Assembly (NCBI RefSeq): GCF_014698965.1
Contig: NZ_JACXAE010000046.1
Span: 1-64,000 of the forward strand
DNA length: 64,000 nt
Direction of reading: 5' to 3'
From: Iningainema tapete BLCC-T55
GTDB taxonomy: Bacteria > Cyanobacteriota > Cyanobacteriia > Cyanobacteriales > Nostocaceae
In this document: positions 23,780 through 32,736 of the stretch, one piece after another
How the letters are laid out: each line of letters opens with the position of its first letter
Position numbering within the stretch: position 1 is the stretch's first letter
Position numbers and translations under genes: made by a program
The notes under the pieces: model-generated
Told to the model about the DNA's origin: nothing
Database searches by the model: none
The model's input: the letters and a program-made list of their open reading frames with translations, nothing else

Positions 23780-24433
23780 CTATATAGCTTTTTTCGCTTC
23801 TGTAGCTACAGCTTCTACTTCATCATTAGCGAGAGACGCTAAAATATCTTTAGCATCTGTACTGCCTAAATTATTCAAAGCTTGCGCGACTCTGTAACGG
23901 ATTTGCCAATCAGGGTTGTCAGCAAAAGGAGCAAGTAAGGGAACTGCTTGTGTATCTCCCAACTCACCAAGAGAACTAATGGCAGCAGTTTGGATTAACC
24001 CATTGTCTGATGAGAGTGCTTCCTTGAGTAATTCAAAGGAACGCGGTTCGCTTAACTCTCCTAATGCAGCGATAATGCTAAATTTTACAATCCACTCATT
24101 GCTAGTTTGGTAAAGCTGTTGTAAGTCGTCAAAAGCTGCTTTTAATTTAAGTGCGCCTAAACTGTCTGCCGCTGCTGCTTGTACATCCGGCTCTGGATCT
24201 TTGAGCAACCGACGTAATATATTTAAGGACAAATCTAAATTTTGTCCGCCCAGTGTATCCAACTGACTCACGGCTGAGTATCGCACACGGGCATTGCTAT
24301 CTTCAATAGGGGTTTGAAGTAATTCAAAACCAATTGTTGGTTCTAATTCGCGAATTTGATTGACTGCACGCAAGCGATCGCCCAAATCTTCTGAACTGAG
24401 CAATTGCTTAACCGATTCAGGGGTAATGCTCAT
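23780..24433 (-). CDS. nblB: HEAT-repeat protein, NblB/phycobilin lyase-like family
   Basis: A 217-residue all-helical protein of about six HEAT/PBS-lyase repeats, for example VRYSAVSQLDTLGG, DVQAAAADSLGALKLK, IIAALGELSEPRSFELL, AAISSLGELGDTQAVPLL and IRYRVAQALNNLGSTDA. The start MSITPESVKQLLSSEDLGDRLR is typical of NblB-type proteins, which bind phycobilisomes and aid their disassembly under nitrogen or light stress. The related CpcE/CpcF phycobilin lyases share the repeats, so the role is probable rather than certain. Single gene. Confidence 0.7.
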   Translation of the reverse strand: MSITPESVKQLLSSEDLGDRLRAVNQIRELEPTIGFELLQTPIEDSNARVRYSAVSQLDTLGGQNLDLSLNILRRLLKDPEPDVQAAAADSLGALKLKAAFDDLQQLYQTSNEWIVKFSIIAALGELSEPRSFELLKEALSSDNGLIQTAAISSLGELGDTQAVPLLAPFADNPDWQIRYRVAQALNNLGSTDAKDILASLANDEVEAVATEAKKAI

Positions 24434-24467
24434 TTAACTATCCTAATTTGTAAAAGAATTTTGTTCT

Positions 24468-24495
24468 CAGTTAACAGTTAACAGTTAACAGTTAA
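24468..24495. repeat. Heptamer tandem repeat (CAGTTAA)
   Basis: Four copies of CAGTTAA in the short gap between the HEAT gene and the CBS-domain gene; the last copy reaches the end of the CBS gene. STRR-type array. Confidence 0.65.
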
Positions 24496-24960
24496 CTAAT
24501 CTTCACTTGCTGCCATTGCCTGAATAATGTTACTAAGAGTGAGCATACCAACTACTTGACCCGCGCTGTCAAGTACTGGCAATTGGTGAACCTTATGTTC
24601 TTGAATTATTTTTGCTGCTTCTGTAATAGTTTTGTCTGGGGAGGTAGTCACAGGGTTTACACTCATTAGTTCCCCAACTGTTTGCGCTAGTGCTTTATGC
24701 AAGTCGCGATCGTAAGTTACAGGATTTTGTAAATAGATAACGCTATCGAGGAACATGATGTACGCCGGAGGAGTAACGCCAGTCTCTTGCCACATCAAGT
24801 CTGTTTCTGAGATAATGCCGATTAACTGAAGAGCGTCATCTACTACAGATAGTCCACTAATATGTTGTTGTGCCAGAATCTGAATAGCTTCTTTTAGAGG
24901 AGTTTCCCGCTTAACTACAGTTGGATTACGGGTCATTACATCGGCTACAGTTTTAGACAT
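24496..24960 (-). CDS. Two-CBS-domain protein
   Basis: A 154-residue protein made only of two CBS domains (about 6-60 and 92-150). Recognisable pieces are VADVMTRNPTVVKRETPLKEA, ISGLSVVDDALQLIGIISETDL, and in the second domain MSVNPVTTSPDKTITEAA and VHQLPVLDSAGQVVGMLT. Stand-alone CBS pairs bind adenine nucleotides and regulate partner enzymes or transporters by energy charge. The partner is not evident from neighbours. Confidence 0.88.
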   Translation of the reverse strand: MSKTVADVMTRNPTVVKRETPLKEAIQILAQQHISGLSVVDDALQLIGIISETDLMWQETGVTPPAYIMFLDSVIYLQNPVTYDRDLHKALAQTVGELMSVNPVTTSPDKTITEAAKIIQEHKVHQLPVLDSAGQVVGMLTLSNIIQAMAASED

Positions 24961-25054
24961 TGGGATAGTGTTCTCAGTAAAAAACAGACTCGTTTAAGAG
25001 TCTACTAGATCATTGTCGGAAATTTTGCTTTTGTAATTAATTTGATAAAAAACT

Positions 25055-25107
25055 GTACAGACGTTCCGGCGGCTTACTGTACAGACGTTCCGGCGGAACG
25101 TCTCTAC
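25055..25107. repeat. GTAGAGACG palindrome family, one full and one half copy (copy 3)
   Basis: A half copy (GTACAGACGTTCCGGCGG, 25055-25072) is followed by a complete hairpin GTACAGACGTTCC-GGC-GGAACGTCTCTAC (25079-25107). The right arm overlaps the end of the M42 peptidase gene: the CTA at 25104-25106 is its stop codon (TAG on the minus strand). Confidence 0.65.
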
Positions 25108-26141
25108 GGGGTATTGCAAAATATTTCTAATAAATTGATGCAGTTGGCGATCGCTCCGAGATGGGCAATTTCATAACCATGAGTGTTTTGCGTGGGAAAT
25201 GCTAAGCAAGCGGCGCGGGCAACATGCCCAAATTTCATTGCAATAGAAGCATCGCTACCAAACTTACTTAAAATTGCTAACTGTACTGGCAGATTTAGTT
25301 GCTTTGCGCAGTCACGCAGTTGCCCATTGAGTGTTTCATCGTAAATGCCATAGCTATCTTGAGATAGTATCACCGGACTTTCCCCATCTTCAATTGGGTA
25401 TTCTAGTGCGAGGGGACAAATTTCCAGTGCAATCAACGCATCTAAACGCTGGTGTTGAGTAAAGAAAAGCGCTCCAATTGCCCCTACTTCTTCTTTTGCT
25501 GATGCGACTAAATAAACATCTACTGCTGGCTGTTTGAGTTTTTCTGCTAAAGCCAAGAGAATGGCAACAGAGGCTTTATTATCTAAAGTATAACTTGCTA
25601 CATAATTTTTGAGACGAACGGGACGCTTGCGATGTTTGCCCACAACCATTCTGGTTCCGGCTCGAACACCTGCCGCTTCTAATTCAGCAGATGTGCATTT
25701 TGTCTCCACCCAAACGTTTTCCCACTTTACGGAAGTCTTTTCCTGCTGAACTTGTTGAGGTGATTCATGGGAGACATGACGGGAACCAAAGCTGAGAATA
25801 CCACTAATAGTTTCATTATCCCCTAGTAAATCTACTACACCTTCACCGTAAACCCACGGATATGCCCCACCCAGTTTGCGGACTTCAATTCTACCTTTAT
25901 CGCCTACAGTTTTCACAATCGCGCCAATTTCATCTTTATGGGCGGTGATGGCGATCGCTCCAGATAAATTTTTACCTGGTATTTTGGCTATGATATTATC
26001 GGCGCGATCGTGCCAAACTTCTACACCCAGTGCCGCAAAGCGCTGCATCAAATACTGATTAATTTCTGCTTCAGCACCACTTGGAGAATGGTGCATTACC
26101 AATTCTTCAATATTTTTGAATAGATGTTCGTAGTTCCACAT
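25104..26141 (-). CDS. M42 family metallopeptidase
   Basis: A 345-residue M42 (TET/glutamyl-aminopeptidase-like) peptidase. Metal and catalytic motifs: ITAHKDEIGAIV (His/Asp-Glu, about 72-83), LDNKASVAILLALA (bridging Asp), ASAKEEVGAIGAL (catalytic and ligand Glu pair) and THGYEIAHLGAI (His ligand). The segment usually containing a ligand Asp reads ALEICPLALEY here. M42 enzymes are cytosolic dodecameric aminopeptidases that degrade short peptides. The last codons run into a dispersed palindrome that supplies the TAG stop. Single gene, eight bases from the hypothetical gene upstream. Confidence 0.85.
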   Translation of the reverse strand: MWNYEHLFKNIEELVMHHSPSGAEAEINQYLMQRFAALGVEVWHDRADNIIAKIPGKNLSGAIAITAHKDEIGAIVKTVGDKGRIEVRKLGGAYPWVYGEGVVDLLGDNETISGILSFGSRHVSHESPQQVQQEKTSVKWENVWVETKCTSAELEAAGVRAGTRMVVGKHRKRPVRLKNYVASYTLDNKASVAILLALAEKLKQPAVDVYLVASAKEEVGAIGALFFTQHQRLDALIALEICPLALEYPIEDGESPVILSQDSYGIYDETLNGQLRDCAKQLNLPVQLAILSKFGSDASIAMKFGHVARAACLAFPTQNTHGYEIAHLGAIANCINLLEIFCNTP

Positions 26142-26149
26142 ACCTTATA

Positions 26150-26482
26150 CTAACGCCTTGCGGGTACTGGCGTCAAAGCTGACATAATCCCGCGCGGTGA
26201 CGTAATGGCATCTGCTGGCTGAATTACTTCAGCAAGTGCGTCTAATTCTTCTCCAAGGTAATCAGAGTTTTGCAATATTTCTGGGTTAACATGCTCGTGT
26301 ACTAGGAGAGCATAAACGGAGACTGTTCCATCAAGCGATTGTCGATACCGCAGGGTGGGGTTATAACCCATATTCTCAAGCACTTTTAATGTTTCTGCAA
26401 GAGTCATATTTCTCACAGCAGTTAAATCCACTGCCAAAAAAACTTCTCCTAGCTTAGGAATAACTGGAAGCTCAAGTGTCAT
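26150..26482 (-). CDS. Conserved hypothetical protein
   Basis: A protein of about 110 residues starting MTLELPVIPKLGEVFLAVDL. The ATG at 26480-26482 is chosen because it overlaps the end of the upstream small gene by 11 bases, suggesting translational coupling; a longer in-frame start at 26545 would extend deep into that gene. The sequence has MTLAETLKVLENMGYNPTLRYRQ and a C-terminus ending TPVPARR. I recognise no domain and assign no function. It precedes the M42 peptidase by eight bases. Confidence 0.6.
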   Translation of the reverse strand: MTLELPVIPKLGEVFLAVDLTAVRNMTLAETLKVLENMGYNPTLRYRQSLDGTVSVYALLVHEHVNPEILQNSDYLGEELDALAEVIQPADAITSPRGIMSALTPVPARR

Positions 26483-26681
26483 AATTTTCACCTTCAAAAG
26501 TACATTCGTAACGTTTACCCTTGCCAACTTTCTTTGGTATACCAATTAATTTGACATAAGTCTTTCCTTCAATGGTTGCTTTTTCTGCCTTTAGCTGACA
26601 TTTCTTAATCGCTTGAGCTTCATCCTCCGCCCAAACATAATCAGTCCAAACTTCTTTCGGTTTATCCGGGTCTTCTAGCAT
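26472..26681 (-). CDS. Small conserved hypothetical protein
   Basis: A 69-residue basic protein: MLEDPDKPKEVWTDYVWAED, then QAIKKCQLKAEKATIEGKTYV and KLIGIPKKVGKGKRYECTFEGE. The residues alternate in a way suggesting a small beta/alpha fold, and the two cysteines are too far apart for a zinc knuckle. No known domain. Its end overlaps the next gene by 11 bases; together with the following two genes it may form a small transcription unit. Confidence 0.55.
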   Translation of the reverse strand: MLEDPDKPKEVWTDYVWAEDEAQAIKKCQLKAEKATIEGKTYVKLIGIPKKVGKGKRYECTFEGENYDT

Positions 26682-26690
26682 TATCTTAGC

Positions 26691-27770
26691 TTAAACCTCC
26701 TGAACCCGACTCGCAGGTGCGTTCGGCTTTGCCGCTGCGCTCCGCGCAATCGCTGACTGTTTTTGTTTACGTTTTAGCACTCCTGCTGCACCGATACCAA
26801 GTGCTAATATACCCAACGTAGCCGTTGGTTCGGGAACTGAGGTAGCATTAGTTGCCGAAAATACTGTGTCTGCTACTAACCTATGAGCGTTTGTTGAGGG
26901 ATGCACGGCATCAAAGAACAAAAAGTCATTGGGATTGTTACATACACTTGTGATGTTCTGTAAGTCACCTATTACACAAGATGCGGTAACATTGTTGAAA
27001 CCAAATTCTCCTGGATTGGCGATGATTCGATTAATTAGGGAATAAACATCAACAGGAATGATATTGACACCAGGGTTTGATGAGCTAAGTTGACTCAAAG
27101 CTGATGCCAGTGCAGCATTATGAATGGTTGTTAAAGTAGTTAAATTGCTGGAGTTTCCCGCCGCCAAGGCTGCTGGAGTTTTGCCCAAATCTGGCAAGTT
27201 AAATACCAAAATATTTTTTGCGCCAACAGAGGCAAGTGTCGCTACCGAATTTGATAAATTTTGAACTGTTTGATTAGGATCGGTAACGTTACCAAACAAG
27301 TAATCATTTCCGCCTCCCCACACAGCAAAGAGGGCATTGGGATCTGCGGTTTGATTACTGGTAAGTAAGGGTTGCGCAAACAAGCCGACTTGCTCTTGGA
27401 CTCCTGGTAGGGGTATATTAGGAACGATCGCGTTACCCGTGCCGGAATTAGCACCCCCTATGGCGAAATTAATGCCTTGGGTAGGAATAGTGGTAGTAAG
27501 GGCAGTGAATAAAGTGGGGGTTAATCCTAGTTGCTCTCCAACATAGTCCACCCAAACCAAATCATTAGAAAAACGTCCTTGAAAGTAGGGCGGATTTGGG
27601 GGAATGGCTGTTGTGGGATTGATTAATCCTCCGCTGATATTAAACGTATTGCCAGTATCAGAAAGACTGTCACCGAAGACAACTAACTGACTAAAATCAG
27701 CAGCCGTTGCCTTCTGGGCGGAAATTAAGGAGAAGAAAACAAAGCCTGCTGCGATAAATTGTTTTCTCAT
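26691..27770 (-). CDS. SGNH/GDSL esterase with PEP-CTERM anchor
   Basis: A 359-residue secreted hydrolase. Signal peptide 1-23 (ending QKATAAD); block I nucleophile in VVFGDSLSDTGNTF (Ser about 35); block III GGGNDYLFG; block V FFDAVHPSTNAH with the catalytic Asp and His. The C-terminus carries a PEP-CTERM signal (SVPEPTATLGILALGIGAAG, then LKRKQKQ). GDSL enzymes hydrolyse esters of lipids or polysaccharides; PEP-CTERM implies surface release or anchoring by an exosortase encoded elsewhere. The tail after the sorting signal (about 25 residues, SAIARSAAAKPNAPASRVQEV) is unusually long and probably not native to the motif. Confidence 0.88.
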   Translation of the reverse strand: MRKQFIAAGFVFFSLISAQKATAADFSQLVVFGDSLSDTGNTFNISGGLINPTTAIPPNPPYFQGRFSNDLVWVDYVGEQLGLTPTLFTALTTTIPTQGINFAIGGANSGTGNAIVPNIPLPGVQEQVGLFAQPLLTSNQTADPNALFAVWGGGNDYLFGNVTDPNQTVQNLSNSVATLASVGAKNILVFNLPDLGKTPAALAAGNSSNLTTLTTIHNAALASALSQLSSSNPGVNIIPVDVYSLINRIIANPGEFGFNNVTASCVIGDLQNITSVCNNPNDFLFFDAVHPSTNAHRLVADTVFSATNATSVPEPTATLGILALGIGAAGVLKRKQKQSAIARSAAAKPNAPASRVQEV

Positions 27771-27876
27771 TTCTTTCTAGAAATAAAATTTTATGTTATA
27801 TTTTACCTGATAATATCAAATATAATTATAGTAAAAGTTTATCTTTACCTAATTTTTATATTGAGCAGCCATACAA

Positions 27877-27905
27877 GTAGGGGCACAATATTATTGTACC
27901 CCTAC
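27877..27905. repeat. GTAGGGGCAC palindrome, copy 2
   Basis: GTAGGGGCACAATA - TTATTGTACCCCTAC, pairing along most of its length. Same family as 22595-22622. Confidence 0.55.
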
Positions 27906-28209
27906 TATTCAGCGGTTCGTTTCCGAGCATTCAAATAGGATTACTATATAGCAATCCTATTTGAGTTACAAACTTTTCGTTTGGGCTGTTAACAGTTGAC
28001 AGTTGACAGTTGACTGTCAACTGTTAGCAGTCATCAGTCAAAACAGTCATATTTGAAAATCATTTAGGAGCGCTATAGTAATTTAAAGTAAATAACTATG
28101 TTAGTTATTTGTTTATTTACATCACCAAATTTGTAATGCTTACTATAGAAGTACAATCAATTTTAGATTCAATAAGCAATCATTAGTCAGTACATCCTAA
28201 AGTAAAATA

Positions 28210-28240
28210 GATACCCGACTTCTTGAAGAAGTCGGGTATC
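28210..28240. terminator. Terminator-like hairpin GATACCCGACTTC
   Basis: Perfect inverted repeat GATACCCGACTTCTT / AAGAAGTCGGGTATC, 13 bases beyond the stop of the SLH-domain gene on the minus strand and followed there by a T-rich stretch (CTATTTTACTTT). Related in stem sequence to the element at 39192-39225. Confidence 0.6.
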
Positions 28241-28252
28241 TTTAGGGGATAT

Positions 28253-29596
28253 TTATGACTTCAACTTCAAAGCATCAACAGCCGACACACCCTCACTCTG
28301 AGTACCGAAGTACCACAAAGCAGCAGCAGCCTCAGCCCTAGAAACTGGCTTCTTAGGTTGGAACAGCGTTGTATAACCAAATACCCTACGGATATTAGAT
28401 TTTTCCGCGTTTTGGAAATCAGCCAATACTGCGCGTAACGCTAGAGGATCAATTTTTGCCGCATCTTGAAAACCCCAAGTTTGCCTAACTGTATCTATAT
28501 TTGCTGTAGGCAAAGAAGAACGGATATCGAGAGGTATTTTCCATAAAATCAATTGTTCTCGTGTCAGTGGTGCATCGGGACGAAACAAAACTGCTGTAGA
28601 ATCTCCTGATAAAGAACTCGGAATTAACCCTGCTTCTGCAAGTCCCTGAATTGCGGGAAAATCAGGATGTGTTTTCGGCACATCACGAAAAGCAGGTTGA
28701 GCGCTTTGTGATGCCAAGCGAATCTGCTTCGCCGGATTGTTGGCATGCATCGCATTGTTAGCAGCAACCAACCAACGAGCATATTCTCTACGGGTGATAG
28801 TTTTACCCGGTTCAAATTGGTTGGTAGTAGCGCTATTACTCTTAGCTGTATTTGCTTGTACAGGTATAACACCCAAAGCTACTAAGTCCTTTACGTATTG
28901 CTGTAACTCAGATGGTGTACCTTTCAAATCAGCAATTTCTTGTGCTGGTGTAGTAGTATTTTGATTAGCTGCTACACTCAATGGTGTTGCTGGTGCAGAA
29001 GGACCAATAAATTGCGGACTGCCTGGTGAAATAGTTTCATTAGGAGAAGCTTCAGGAGTTGGGGTACTTTGTGCTGTTGCTTCGCCGCGTCTGTACTCAA
29101 TTAGCAATTCAGTGGCTGTTTGTGGTTGATTAGGTGCAGCGTTGGTAACTGATTTTGGCTGAATCGAAACTTTTACCTGTACATCATTACGTTTTGCCTC
29201 TAGCAACCCATTTTGATCGTTAGAATTTGACAAAATTTGCCAGTTATTTGCCTGAAACTGTTGCTGATAATAGCTAGCAATTATATTACTAGGGTCGGAA
29301 CTTGTCCAGCGTGCAGAATTACTAGAAGGTGTAACTTCAAGTAGGTTGGCATTAGGATATACGGGAATTTCTTTGGGAAAATCGGCAGGTAATTGAACTG
29401 TTGGTTGAGTAGTTGGCGTAGGTTGGCTATTACTTACCTGGTTAGCGCCAAAGGAAACAGGGTTATCTTTCAACCTGGAATCTGCCGCCAAAGATTGCTC
29501 CAGGTTTTTGGCAACTGGAGTGTTAGCACAGGCTGTTAAAGAGGTGAGTAAAACAGCCAAACTCAGAAATATCGTTGGACGTTTACAGCGCACCAC
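28253..29596 (-). CDS. SLH-domain lipoprotein
   Basis: A 447-residue lipoprotein with lipobox LTSLTACAN (Cys about 23). A central part (about 70-150) reads DFPKEIPVYPNANLLEV and IIASYYQQQFQANNW. S-layer homology modules occupy about 225-440: a first with LVALGVIPV, TITRREYARWLVAANNAMH, a second with FPAIQGLAEAGLIPS and LTREQLILWK, and a third with PVSRAEAAAALWYFG. SLH repeats bind secondary cell-wall polymer or peptidoglycan, so the protein may tether the outer membrane to the wall. Ser/Thr/Pro-rich linkers separate the modules. Confidence 0.85.
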   Translation of the reverse strand: MVRCKRPTIFLSLAVLLTSLTACANTPVAKNLEQSLAADSRLKDNPVSFGANQVSNSQPTPTTQPTVQLPADFPKEIPVYPNANLLEVTPSSNSARWTSSDPSNIIASYYQQQFQANNWQILSNSNDQNGLLEAKRNDVQVKVSIQPKSVTNAAPNQPQTATELLIEYRRGEATAQSTPTPEASPNETISPGSPQFIGPSAPATPLSVAANQNTTTPAQEIADLKGTPSELQQYVKDLVALGVIPVQANTAKSNSATTNQFEPGKTITRREYARWLVAANNAMHANNPAKQIRLASQSAQPAFRDVPKTHPDFPAIQGLAEAGLIPSSLSGDSTAVLFRPDAPLTREQLILWKIPLDIRSSLPTANIDTVRQTWGFQDAAKIDPLALRAVLADFQNAEKSNIRRVFGYTTLFQPKKPVSRAEAAAALWYFGTQSEGVSAVDALKLKS

Positions 29597-29641
29597 AGGA
29601 AATCACAAATTGAGTGTCATTTCCTACCGTAGCGCATGGAG

Positions 29642-30505
29642 TCAAGGAATTAAGGAAAAATGTCGAAAAACTGCAAACCTAAGTATTTTAGCTGGTGTAC
29701 TGGAACCTTGAAGAACTCGAAGACGTAAAAAGCGTCCTGTTACCAGACGCGCTATTCCTTTCAGACGAGCCTGAAGCCTAATCATGAGAAACTGCTGTCT
29801 GCTACCGTTAACTGCATACATGGGCATAAATGCTAGCTTACCATAGAGAACATCAGCGCGATGAGTTTTACTCAAATTATTTTGATGATGTTCTGGATTG
29901 GGTAAACCCCCATGTTCACCATAATTCCGCCAAGGAATATAGTTCTTCAGCTTTCGCTGACGAAGAAATGGATCGATGGTGGAATCCCAACTTGAGTAAG
30001 TAGTGGCTCCTTTTTTTTCTGTCACTTCCTTCAATAAGTCAAGCAAGCACCTCGCTCCTTGGGGTGTAACAATGTAGGCAACTGTGGAAACGGAAAATCC
30101 TTCAGCATAACCATCAGGTGAAATGCTATACACCTGCGGCGCACAAGTATATAGCCAACTAATTCCCACATCACTTTGATGCGGATTAAATGGTAGAGGA
30201 AGTTTGCCCAACCCAAGCACTGGCACAAAATCTGCTTCCATAATTAGAGTTGGTTTTGATAAGAGTGCGGCTTTTTCCCAAGCTCTTTGATGATTGAGCA
30301 GGCACAAGTAACTCCGCGAAAAGTTTTGATATTCTGGTTTGGTTTCTTGTCTTTGCACAACGCAGGCTAAGCCTTCTCTATTTAAGGTTTCTTCTAGCTG
30401 CTCGGTTGATTCTTTGTAGGCAATAATTAAGACTTTATCTATACTGTTAACAAGATCTGAAGGCAAGATTTGGTTAGTATTTGTGTTTAAAGAATCAAGT
30501 TTCAT
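29642..30505 (-). CDS. Glycosyltransferase family 25-like (LPS biosynthesis) protein
   Basis: A 287-residue cytosolic protein with features of GT25-like enzymes: LCLLNHQRAWEKAALLSKPTL followed by IMEADFVPV, an acidic ExD motif expected to bind sugar-nucleotide metal; VSTVAYIVTPQGARCLLDLL; and a conserved WDSTIDPFL near 195. GT25 proteins transfer galactose or glucose during lipopolysaccharide or glycoprotein decoration. The C-terminal 40 residues are Arg-rich and probably disordered or membrane-associating. No sugar-biosynthesis neighbours help fix the acceptor. Confidence 0.68.
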   Translation of the reverse strand: MKLDSLNTNTNQILPSDLVNSIDKVLIIAYKESTEQLEETLNREGLACVVQRQETKPEYQNFSRSYLCLLNHQRAWEKAALLSKPTLIMEADFVPVLGLGKLPLPFNPHQSDVGISWLYTCAPQVYSISPDGYAEGFSVSTVAYIVTPQGARCLLDLLKEVTEKKGATTYSSWDSTIDPFLRQRKLKNYIPWRNYGEHGGLPNPEHHQNNLSKTHRADVLYGKLAFMPMYAVNGSRQQFLMIRLQARLKGIARLVTGRFLRLRVLQGSSTPAKILRFAVFRHFSLIP

Positions 30506-30731
30506 TTAGTAAAAATTTTAGGATAATTAATTATGTCAAATTAATCAGAGCGTTACGGCATACGCTGCTATTTTACTCTCTGGGCGATCGCCATCTCCTC
30601 AAGTGTTCCTACTGATAGCCGCACTCCGTTTTCACGGAATAAATTGAAATAACTCTGTTATAGTCAATTCTTTTGTTATACGGCAAGATGTTGTCTCAAT
30701 TATTTTCCTCAGAAAATCTCAGTATTAATAC

Positions 30732-31169
30732 TTAATAAATGGCGCTAAATTCTCTCATGATGGAGCTTGGCAGCAATTTAAAACACGTCAAATAACAGTA
30801 TAAGTAATAGGCAGATTTTTTAAATCCACCATAAAGCCACAATCTAATTTGCCATACAATAGCATAAAGCGATCGTTCACCATCGCAAGTGCTAAGCTGG
30901 AAGTAAACTCCCACCCACACCCAAGGATGGAAATAAATAACGTTCAAGCTACACTCTTGCTCAACTAAATATAATTGAGTATTGAGTAGACAATGGTAGA
31001 CTGGGTGTGGTAGCACTATCAAAATGCCAGTATCAGGCATTGGCAAAAACCTGGTATAAAGAAGCGCCTCAAGAGCATCTAATTTGTAGGCAGGATCTAT
31101 TGCGGCTTCAGTAACTCTTGGATTGTGAGACTGAGCTCCTAGAGAAAATGCTTTTTCAGCTTGTACCAA
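30732..31169 (-). CDS. Uncertain hypothetical protein
   Basis: A 145-residue open frame rich in aromatic residues (YFHPWVWVGVYFQL, RLWLYGGFKKSAYYLYCYL). It has an ATG and lies alone in a 977-bp gap upstream of sasA on the opposite strand. The first 75 residues look coding (ALEALLYTRFLPMPDTGILIVL) and the last 30 less so. No domain recognised and no ribosome binding site stands out. It may be a genuine orphan gene or a decayed remnant. The rest of this gap holds a HIP1 site near 30586 and a hairpin at 31227-31263. Confidence 0.3.
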   Translation of the reverse strand: MVQAEKAFSLGAQSHNPRVTEAAIDPAYKLDALEALLYTRFLPMPDTGILIVLPHPVYHCLLNTQLYLVEQECSLNVIYFHPWVWVGVYFQLSTCDGERSLYAIVWQIRLWLYGGFKKSAYYLYCYLTCFKLLPSSIMREFSAIY

Positions 31170-31226
31170 ATGAGCTTAAGCAGATGGAAGTTTTGTGAGC
31201 GCTGTTTGTGATGGTACTATGAAAAG

Positions 31227-31263
31227 CTCTCAGTTGGGCTTGACGAAAGAATTTGACTGAGAG
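31227..31263. other. Stem-loop upstream of sasA
   Basis: CTCTCAGT (31227-31234) pairs with ACTGAGAG (31256-31263) across a 21-base loop. It is about 240 bases ahead of the sasA start and could be part of its 5' leader or a terminator. No T-tract follows on the plus strand. Confidence 0.35.
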
Positions 31264-31500
31264 AAAATGACGGCGCAGCAACATTTTTCAGGTTCTCAAG
31301 AAAAAAAGCTAGGGCTAGAGGGAGGGAAAAATCGAGAAATATGTGTCGTATTCAAAAACCTATGTGGATGTGTAGTAAGAAAAATCTAAAATAGATATTA
31401 AATTGAAAAAAATAGAATGACCATTCCATCAACAGCCACCAGTAATTTTTAAGAACTGTAGAGCGTCGTTGGTATATTACCCGTGCTGAAACGAGATTAC

Positions 31501-32691
31501 ATGCAAGTTTCCCAGGATCAGCCTATTTATTCAGAGGCTCCTCTCCAACTGTTACTTTTTGTCGATGAGCGTCCAAAGTCTCGACAACAAGTGCAGCGAA
31601 TTCGCTCTTACCTCAGACAATTGGAGGCTGATTACAAATTTGAGCTCCAAATTATTGATGTCGGGCAACAACCCTATCTAGCAGAACACTTTAAACTGGT
31701 AGCAACACCAGCTTTAATCAAAATCCATCCCGAACCACGACAAATCTTGGCAGGTAGTAATATAGTCGCTCAGCTGAAGAACTGGTGGCCTCGTTGGCAA
31801 GTAGCTATAGATACCTACTTAACATTACAGAATGGTTTACAAGAAAGTTTAGAGGAAAATGGTCGTGTTAGTACGCCTGTTGCCTCAATCCGCTCAGTTG
31901 CTGTTTCTGCTGAATTACTCAAACTATCAGATGAAATTTTTCGTTTGAAACAGGAGAAAGACAAGCTGCAGGAGCAGATACAGTTTAAAGATAGAGTAAT
32001 TGCTATGTTAGCACACGATCTGCGCAATCCTCTCACAGCTTGTGCGATCGCCTTAGATACTTTACAATCTAACTACAATTTAGACAAAGGTGAATTCGAG
32101 CGTTTGTCACCTGCAATGACGGCGCATCTATTTAAACAAGCCCGCAGCCAAACTAAAATCATTGACCGGATGATTACTGACCTTTTGCAGGTAGGTCGTG
32201 GTCAAGATAGTGAGATTCCTATTCAACCACAAAAGATGGAGCTTGGCAATCTTTGTTTTGAAGTACTCGAAGAATTGCGCCATCGCTACACAGCCAAATC
32301 CCTCAAAATCAAGAAAGACATCCCCGAAGATTTACCGTGTGTATATGCAGATCCAGAACGTATACGTCAAGTGCTCATCAATCTTTTAGACAATGCTATA
32401 AAATATACACCTGCTGATGGCACTATCAGTATTTCTGGGCTACACCGTACTACACAAAAAGTTCAATTTAGTATAGGCGATACTGGTCCTGGGATTCCTG
32501 AAGAAAATCGCTTAGCAATTTTTGAACAGCACTATCGCTTAGAACGGGATGAAGGTACAGAAGGCTATGGCATTGGACTATGCTTATGCCAACGTATCAT
32601 CAAAGCGCACTACGGTCAAATTTGGGTTGACCCTGCACCACCTAGTAACGGTGCTTTATTTCACTTTATATTACCAGTTTATCCTAGTTAA
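31501..32691 (+). CDS. sasA: Adaptive-response sensory kinase SasA
   Basis: A histidine kinase of about 396 residues with an N-terminal KaiB-like thioredoxin-fold domain ([47 protein letters not shown]; about 15-100), the hallmark of SasA. A coiled-coil (about 135-160) leads to the H-box [20 protein letters not shown] (His about 171), N-box [21 protein letters not shown]1 [13 protein letters not shown] and G2 [13 protein letters not shown]. SasA binds KaiC, autophosphorylates, and signals through RpaA to set daily gene expression. ATG at 31501 is chosen; an in-frame GTG at 31483 would add six residues. kaiABC are not in the window. Confidence 0.94.
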   Translation: MQVSQDQPIYSEAPLQLLLFVDERPKSRQQVQRIRSYLRQLEADYKFELQIIDVGQQPYLAEHFKLVATPALIKIHPEPRQILAGSNIVAQLKNWWPRWQVAIDTYLTLQNGLQESLEENGRVSTPVASIRSVAVSAELLKLSDEIFRLKQEKDKLQEQIQFKDRVIAMLAHDLRNPLTACAIALDTLQSNYNLDKGEFERLSPAMTAHLFKQARSQTKIIDRMITDLLQVGRGQDSEIPIQPQKMELGNLCFEVLEELRHRYTAKSLKIKKDIPEDLPCVYADPERIRQVLINLLDNAIKYTPADGTISISGLHRTTQKVQFSIGDTGPGIPEENRLAIFEQHYRLERDEGTEGYGIGLCLCQRIIKAHYGQIWVDPAPPSNGALFHFILPVYPS

Positions 32692-32720
32692 GTAGAGACG
32701 CGATCAGACGAAGTCTCTAC
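32692..32720. repeat. GTAGAGACG palindrome family, copy 4 (degenerate)
   Basis: GTAGAGACGCGAT-CAGACGA-AGTCTCTAC: outer arms paired, inner part decayed. Lies between the convergent sasA and yoeB genes, starting immediately after the sasA stop. Confidence 0.5.
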
Positions 32721-32736
32721 TGAGTCTCGTTCCTTG

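Larger units (their letters stand above)
27771..28252. other. Intergenic region with palindromes and tandem repeats
   Basis: A 480-bp non-coding region upstream of the GDSL gene and downstream of the SLH gene. It contains a GTAGGGGCAC palindrome (27877-27905), short tandem ACAGTTG units with an inverted counterpart (about 27988-28025, ACAGTTGACAGTTGACAGTT then GACTGTCAACTGT) and a terminator-like hairpin (28210-28240). Otherwise nothing recognisable. Confidence 0.45.

Noticed and set aside
30600-30660. CRISPR-repeat-like sequence (CCGTTTTCACGGAATAAATT followed by GAAATAAC)
   Set aside because: Only one copy; no spacers or second repeat and no cas genes in the window.
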